Both the position numbers and the translations under genes were made by a program. From Vandiemenella viatica (lineage: Eukaryota > Arthropoda > Insecta > Orthoptera > Morabidae): DNA of 64,000 bases. Below, in pieces: positions 57,871-64,000 of the stretch (positions are counted from its first letter, which is position 1; each line of letters begins with the position of its first letter). Below the pieces are notes generated by a model. It was not told the origin of the DNA and searched no databases. It saw only the letters and a program-made list of their open reading frames with translations. The DNA lies in contig CM061918.1 in NCBI GenBank assembly GCA_031002005.1, positions 63,584,531 to 63,648,530 of the forward strand, written 5' to 3'.

Positions 57871-59953
57871 TGTAAGCATCTTAGAATTTTGGCAAATTCT
57901 AGTCTTGCTTAGGCGGGACTTAGCAATTTCGAGAAGTGCAGTTTCAACTTTAAGGAATTTCCCTGTAATCTTCCCCACAGTAACAATTCATTATAATAAT
58001 CATTTTAAAGTGTAATTATCATATCGGGAAACGTTTAGTTTAAGAGATATTCCCGTTTGTTCAAGTTTTGAAACACGCGATTGTAAAAGTTGAAATTCTA
58101 AGATTTGCGATATCTCTAAATCGCGTAAAGCTACAACCGAACATTTATCACCAGCTGTAGTCAGCTCTATCCCCGATATTGTGGCAATAAAATTAGGTAA
58201 TTTGGTAAAGTCTTATTAGTGATTTTAATTAAGAGAAAATAATGAGCTTTTCTATTAGAAGAGATATCAATTTAAAAATTACATCAGCAGATAGCCCTAA
58301 TCAAGACGAGCTCATACATATATGGGTTTTCATCAAAAGTTTAAGCATTTGACCGGTAATTAGGTTTTTGTAAAGTAGATTGTCGAGGATTGTTGTGCAC
58401 GCGCGTAAAAAGTTCTAGAACACTTAGGGATTTTACCCAAATTTGAATGTATCACTACGCGGAGTCTTAAACATCTGAAACTTTAAAATTAATTACTCTA
58501 AATTTCTCAAGAGACTGCCGTCGGACTTCTAGTAGATAAGTCTAGATACTGACAAAGTTCAAACATTTTTAATAGTCGGGATCGTCAAATAAATTACACA
58601 TACTTTGAGCTACGCGGAAGCAAAAAGATGTGATACAGTTGCTGACGTCACTGGTTCTCGTGGTTTCGATAAAAAAGACCCCGCCGCCACTATGGTTTGT
58701 CTGTTCCTGTCTAGCATTATGTGAGTGAACCTGCGTCTGTCTGTCGTTCGTCTCGGTTGGTCGTAACGCGCCATGCTGGCTAGTTCAACCATGGTGGATC
58801 GTGTCGTGTTATATCGTAACTGCGATGACTATTAAGAATTTGTAAATTTATTAAAGGGGTTTGGTCGGTTCAAGATTTCTCTCCACAATCTGCAGACTTT
58901 TGGAAAAGAGAGTTCGATATGCCTGCTCAACTGTAAATGCAATTTTGAACTTTTGACTTTGAAAAATAAAACTTTGGATTTTACTAACAGTGAACTTGTG
59001 TACTTCAGTTGTTAACATAAAACCCTTTTCTCAATTTGTGGGTAACAAATTTTGTGGCGACCTAAGGCATTTAGTTGAGTCATCCTGGCTACATGGTCAA
59101 AGCAAATTAACATATTCAGTAAGTTTTCATCGAACAGTGAGTTGCTATCAAGAGTGTAAGTTAAGGCTGTAAGGGAGCCAAATAAATCCCCGTAATATTG
59201 TGTTAAAGCGAAGTGAATATACGCGTCTGGCAAGCTGCACAGCCGTACGCCGTAAGCTGAGACGGTATGCGCTGAGCTAAGCACGGGCGCTGGCCGGCAG
59301 CTACACGCAGGCAGTCTGCCTCGGGAGTTTGTACGTAACACATCTGATGTAGGAGTGTGTCGTGATTTTACTACCAACATAATCGCTTTGTACCCCCATT
59401 TCGGCAACAGGAGTCTAAATTCAAGCTAGCGGGGGTATTGCTAACATATTGCGTGGTGCAGAAATTACGTTCCTGTATTTTATGCAACTGTCCGTGTGTA
59501 TCTTAACGGCGAATAAATTGGAACTAATCTGTAAGCTCTGTTTCCGTCAGTAATAAACCTTACTAAACCGTATCAGGCTAACAACACTCAAGCCAAAGAA
59601 CTCTACGCAGCCTTCAATAAAACAGTAACATCTTTTATTATACATTAGTTGTCCCGGCAGCTATTGTCCGCGCAGTTGTCGATTCTGCGTCATCAACGAT
59701 CGACTGGTGTCAGAGAAGGCCGTCGTCCTGACAAGAAGAAAAGAAGAACATCAAGAAGACGTTGCTATCGGTCAGGTTAGTGATCACACCTCCGATAGCC
59801 AACCAGTCACCAATCAATATCCACTCAGCCATCCAAAACGGTACTCTGGCGTCATCTGCGGGACTCAAACCCTGCACCACACGCACATAAACAGAGACCA
59901 ACTACAAGGCACTTAGGCGATACTCAACCCCGGTATTGGTCTTTATCCTTACA
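57871..59953 (+). mobile_element. Solo LTR, family B, copy 3, carrying LTR A
   Basis: Begins TGTAAGCATCTTAGAATTTT and ends GGTCTTTATCCTTACA, 4-bp duplication TACT (57867-57870, 59954-59957). Excluding the LTR-A insertion it is about 1340 bp, matching copies 1 and 2. Contains the same TTGTGGCGACC and AATAAAACTTTGG landmarks near the 3' end. Confidence 0.85.
59168..59906 (+). mobile_element. Solo LTR, family A, copy 2, inside LTR B
   Basis: 739 bp beginning TGTAAGGGAGCC and ending GACCAACTACA with a perfect 4-bp duplication AGGC (59164-59167, 59907-59910). It interrupts LTR B between segments that are contiguous in copies 2 and 4. Its inverted relative is 1392-2113. Confidence 0.85.
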
Positions 59954-59957
59954 TACT

Positions 59958-60950
59958 CCCATATAAAAAATTACCCATATCTCTTTTTTATTTTATATTT
60001 TAAAATGAAACCTTCACCATTACATATGTTTTAAAATTCTCTATCTTTTGATTATTATGTTCCTTTTTAAATTTCTTTGATATAGTATCATGCCTTATTA
60101 CTTTATTTTGTGCAATATTTTTGAATCTGTCTTTTCTTAAGAAAACAATTCTAAAATCTTCAACTGTTATGATTTTATGTTTCTTTGAATTTTTCTCTTT
60201 ATTTACAACTAAAACTTATCTCACTTCATTGTTCTTAAAGAGCTTGTCAGGCCAAAAGGCTGCACCTTCACCTGAACTATGAACAATTAAGTTCAAGACA
60301 ATGTGTAGCCCTCTGTTACCTATAATATTAAATAGATTGGCCGCCATGCATTCGTATTAATAAACCCCAAATGTGAAGGGTAAACAAGATAAAGTCATTT
60401 AACACAGTTTGAGAATAACACAGTACTTATATTCTTGATAATAGTTCACTCGTACATTGTCGGTACCAGAAACGTGAATAAAGTATCGAACCACAGTTTC
60501 TTTGAAGATTGCAGATTAAGTACAATTCTACGAGAAGACAAAAACTCACAAAGTCCCCCTAACCTTAGTGAGTACTACGGCATGTTAGAACTTTGCCTAA
60601 ACCACTACCCTAATCTGCGCCGCTAACTAGCGCGAGGTTGCACGATCACTTTCCGGCGAAAGAATGAGACTAGAATGAGGCTACATATTGCGAAGTTAAA
60701 ACTTTGAAAGTCTAGTGCAGAGTGAGACAATCTGTGCTTGCTGCAAGGTCTTTTATAGACTTATCCGAGCCTGTGACCTTGGCGAATCTTTCTTTAATTA
60801 ATATCTCCAAAAGTAGATAATGGTTTAACTTGAAATTTTCACAGGGACTTTCTATTGTCATGTTCTATCTGTTTTAATTTAATTTAAGATTCCAAAAGGT
60901 TTCTATAGTCTTAAAATTAAAGTCATCACATGACCAACTTGGCGGCATTT
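59958..60950. other. Unassigned; may include diverged LTR-B sequence
   Basis: 60240-60950 has the position and style of an LTR-B 3' half in minus orientation (including CTTTTATAGAC near 60750) but is too diverged to align by eye. No coding motif. Confidence 0.3.
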
Positions 60951-60954
60951 TTAC

Positions 60955-61806
60955 GTGCTTCAACAACAATCCGCGACAATCTGTTTTTCAAAAACTTAAT
61001 TACTGGACAAATGCTTAAACTTTTTACCAAAACTATTATATGTTCGTAATTGTCTTAATTAGGGCTATCTACTGATATAAATTTCAAATTTGTATTCCTT
61101 TTAGTTAAAAAGTTCATTTTTTTCTCTTAATTAAAGCCGCTAATTAGTCTTTGCCAAATTACTTAATTTTAAAACCAAAATATCCAGAACAGTGCTGACT
61201 ATAGCTGATGATAAAAGGTTAGCTGTAGCTTTACTCAATTTAAAGATATTTCGAATCTTAGATTTTTACTTTTCTGATCGCGTGTTTCAAAACATGAACA
61301 AACCAAAATATCTCTTAAAATAAACGTTTCCCGATATGATAAATACACTTTAAAATGATTTTATGGTGAATTGTCCCCATGGCCGCCGTAAGCGGGCATG
61401 CAAGGCGTGCACCGCACGCGGGCGGCACATTGAGGGGGGCGGCAAATCGAGTGATCAACAGTTGTCGCAACGAAATTTGCAGCGTAATTGTGTAGAGGGC
61501 GACCTTCTTTTTTTTTTTTAGCTCAACTGCTGCTCCGGGCGGCCGGCGACACTCGGGGTGGCAACAATGGGGGTGGCAAATAATGTTTGAAGGGGCAGAA
61601 ATCTCACAATCTTTTGACCCGGTTCGGAAAATTCCTATATCCACCACTGGCTGTAGTTAGACAGGGGGCGGCATAATCGGTATTGCACGCGGGCGCTCAA
61701 ACAGCTAGCGGCGGGCCTGATTGTCCCTGTGGGAAAGATCACAGGAAAATTCCTTCAAGTTAACAATTACTCTTCTCGAAATTTCTAAGTCCAACATAAG
61801 CAACTT
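60955..61806 (-). mobile_element. LTR family B, fragment (copy 5)
   Basis: Minus-strand match to the 5' third of family B (AACAATCCGCGACAATCTG, TTAATTAGGGCTATCT, CGTTTCCCGATATGATAA, CGAAATTTCTAAGTCC). The extreme end is missing at 61806, and a hAT MITE interrupts it. Confidence 0.7.
61378..61719. mobile_element. hAT-type MITE inside LTR B, possibly composite
   Basis: 342 bp flanked by a perfect 8-bp duplication ATTGTCCC (61370-61377, 61720-61727). Imperfect inverted ends: CATGGCCGCCGTAAGC and, on the minus strand, CAGGCCCGCCGCTAGC. A second terminus (TATATCCACCACTG at about 61637-61650) lies inside, suggesting one MITE nested in another. Confidence 0.75.
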
Positions 61807-61988
61807 TATAATCGATCTATAGAACACTTTACTGCTGGGGATAGCTAGTGGGACTGCTTTTGGTGAACAAAAAAGGTACTTTACGAGCTATTTTATATTA
61901 TGATTTTTTCTTGTTAATAACTTTATTAATAATTACTTTTAAATCCTGAATCTTTATACTACTGTTTGTTTAATTTTTGAAAATATTA

Positions 61989-62988
61989 NNNNNNNNNNNN
62001 NNNNNNNNNNNNNNNNNNNNNNNNNNNNNNNNNNNNNNNNNNNNNNNNNNNNNNNNNNNNNNNNNNNNNNNNNNNNNNNNNNNNNNNNNNNNNNNNNNNN
62101 NNNNNNNNNNNNNNNNNNNNNNNNNNNNNNNNNNNNNNNNNNNNNNNNNNNNNNNNNNNNNNNNNNNNNNNNNNNNNNNNNNNNNNNNNNNNNNNNNNNN
62201 NNNNNNNNNNNNNNNNNNNNNNNNNNNNNNNNNNNNNNNNNNNNNNNNNNNNNNNNNNNNNNNNNNNNNNNNNNNNNNNNNNNNNNNNNNNNNNNNNNNN
62301 NNNNNNNNNNNNNNNNNNNNNNNNNNNNNNNNNNNNNNNNNNNNNNNNNNNNNNNNNNNNNNNNNNNNNNNNNNNNNNNNNNNNNNNNNNNNNNNNNNNN
62401 NNNNNNNNNNNNNNNNNNNNNNNNNNNNNNNNNNNNNNNNNNNNNNNNNNNNNNNNNNNNNNNNNNNNNNNNNNNNNNNNNNNNNNNNNNNNNNNNNNNN
62501 NNNNNNNNNNNNNNNNNNNNNNNNNNNNNNNNNNNNNNNNNNNNNNNNNNNNNNNNNNNNNNNNNNNNNNNNNNNNNNNNNNNNNNNNNNNNNNNNNNNN
62601 NNNNNNNNNNNNNNNNNNNNNNNNNNNNNNNNNNNNNNNNNNNNNNNNNNNNNNNNNNNNNNNNNNNNNNNNNNNNNNNNNNNNNNNNNNNNNNNNNNNN
62701 NNNNNNNNNNNNNNNNNNNNNNNNNNNNNNNNNNNNNNNNNNNNNNNNNNNNNNNNNNNNNNNNNNNNNNNNNNNNNNNNNNNNNNNNNNNNNNNNNNNN
62801 NNNNNNNNNNNNNNNNNNNNNNNNNNNNNNNNNNNNNNNNNNNNNNNNNNNNNNNNNNNNNNNNNNNNNNNNNNNNNNNNNNNNNNNNNNNNNNNNNNNN
62901 NNNNNNNNNNNNNNNNNNNNNNNNNNNNNNNNNNNNNNNNNNNNNNNNNNNNNNNNNNNNNNNNNNNNNNNNNNNNNNNNNNNNNNNN
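61989..62988. other. Assembly gap, 1000 N
   Basis: Exactly 1000 Ns, a conventional scaffold-gap size, so the real distance is unknown. All open frames across it are meaningless. Confidence 1.
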
Positions 62989-63764
62989 ACTTAAGACATC
63001 CCAAGGCCCCACTTGGCGAAATACTATTTAAAAACTGCATCGTTGTTATCCCAACTGAAACTCTAAAACTTTGTGATGCCTCCATCTTGCCCCCAAACTA
63101 TAGCACAGTAGTGCTGTAAATGAAAACTGATTAGTCGACTGAGCTACCTGTCACCCCTCTCGTGGTTTCAGAAAGACTGAGCTAGCTGCTAGTGCGAACA
63201 AGGAAAGTTCTGGTACTCACAGACTGAGGGAAAATCCCAAACTTTCATTTCACATGGGTAGCTTCTGGAAGGCTAATCCTATATCAAATCGCATGTATAA
63301 AAATTTCGTCATCCAATTTTGACTTTGACAGTAAAAATAATCCTATCTCTCTGAAATTTTACAAATCGCTAGATCTTATAGCAAACGTCAACTTTAGTTA
63401 TTATAAAAAACTACCTCATACCCGTGACTTTGTACGCGTGGATTAAGAATTTTTTGCCGGAATTGAATATAGAAAGTTGTTGGTAATGAAGGATTGGTCC
63501 CAAACAACACCGAATTGGCATAATACGACAGGAAAACTATCACTATATCATTCTACTGTTGAACCTGTCTCTTGAAGATAATCAATTTCCAACATATTTC
63601 TGTCACCATTGACTGCAACTGTTAATCATACTGGAAAAAATGTCCTGTGCCCTTCATACAGATTTTCTTGTCAAATTCCATCAGTATCGATGTAACCATT
63701 TAGTTGTCAAAACGTAACAAAAAGACAGAAACTTACTTCCATATTTCTAGTATTATTACTGCGG

Positions 63765-63815
<51 letters not shown>

Positions 63816-64000
63816 ACTGCGAACAACCCCTGAGGGATCATTATAACGTAAAAAAGTGTACACCTACAGCATTGCAAGACTACCTATGATTTGCCTCGCA
63901 TTGCACCCCTAACTTTGTAATATCTACAGTTTAACATTCAATCCGAAAAACCGACGGCCCAGGCGTGACTCTTACGATCAAAAACAATTTTTAAAAATCT
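62989..64000 (-). repeat. Inverted duplicate of 51584-52562
   Basis: Reverse-complement copy beginning exactly at the gap edge (ACTTAAGACATCCC) and running to the window end; includes the 3' part of the Helitron, where CTAG has decayed to GTAG. Confidence 0.88.
63767..63813. repeat. (AC)n microsatellite
   Basis: About 23 CA units, against about seven TG units at the mirrored position near 51771-51784. Confidence 0.98.

Noticed and set aside
59012..59407. 131-codon minus-strand gene
   Set aside because: It crosses the junction of two LTRs and has no motif; part of it mirrors frames in the other LTR-A copy.
61954..63119. Long open frames on both strands across the N block
   Set aside because: They exist only because Ns contain no stop codons.
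63704..63889. Histidine/threonine-rich small protein
   Set aside because: It is a translation of the AC microsatellite.
1..64000. CRISPR array, bacterial operon or phage features
   Set aside because: No regularly spaced repeats, no ribosome-binding-site gene clusters; content is clearly eukaryotic.

Overview
The window is eukaryotic and AT-rich, and interspersed repeats dominate it. The repeat set (several Penelope-like elements, CR1/Jockey- and R1-type LINEs, hAT MITEs, a Helitron, long solo LTRs, and a tRNA-derived SINE of a type I associate with polyneopteran insects) points to a large insect genome. Species cannot be fixed from sequence alone. There is no prokaryotic feature and no CRISPR array.

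Only one host gene is supported. It lies on the minus strand, encodes leucine-rich repeats and ends in a hydrophobic C-terminal segment. Four exons are visible: 50681-50863, 50261-50437, 19355-19582 and the terminal exon 13314-13539, with a poly(A) signal at 13177-13182. All four have consensus splice sites and the three junctions share one phase. The exon 50261-50437 is separated from 19355-19582 by an intron of about 30.7 kb that holds most of the transposons. Upstream exons must lie beyond the window or in the gap.

Layout: 1-1030 LINE 3' end (family A); 1318-2472 SINE interrupted by an LTR and a hAT MITE; 5455-6195 long inverted repeat carrying two head-to-head THAP starts; 7130-9330 Penelope-like relics; 13.2-19.6 kb last two host exons with hAT, R1-type LINE, hAT MITE and a palindromic Penelope-like element between them; 19827-21214 solo LTR; 21.2-34.5 kb Penelope-like element with inverted arms, split at 24256 by a young, nearly complete Ty3/gypsy retrotransposon (24261-32388, near-identical 618-bp LTRs); 35.2-39.65 kb nearly intact CR1-like LINE on the minus strand; 40.5-43.7 kb third Penelope-like element split by a solo LTR; 44.9-46.3 kb solo LTR; 46.3-47.1 kb Tc1-type relic; 47.9-48.3 kb LINE 3' end; 50.2-50.9 kb host exons; 51.25-52.14 kb Helitron; 54.3-57.9 kb nested degenerate LINEs; 57.9-59.95 kb solo LTR carrying a second LTR; 60.9-61.8 kb fifth LTR fragment with a hAT MITE; 61989-62988 a 1000-bp assembly gap; and 62989-64000 an inverted copy of 51584-52562.

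The genes do not form a pathway. The host locus is an LRR gene whose introns have accumulated many nested insertions. Target-site duplications fix the insertion order in at least seven places. The most unusual items are the THAP hairpin with a GCGCATGCGC site near its centre, the head-to-head Penelope-like structures, and the repeated solo-LTR family. No wholly new system could be demonstrated.
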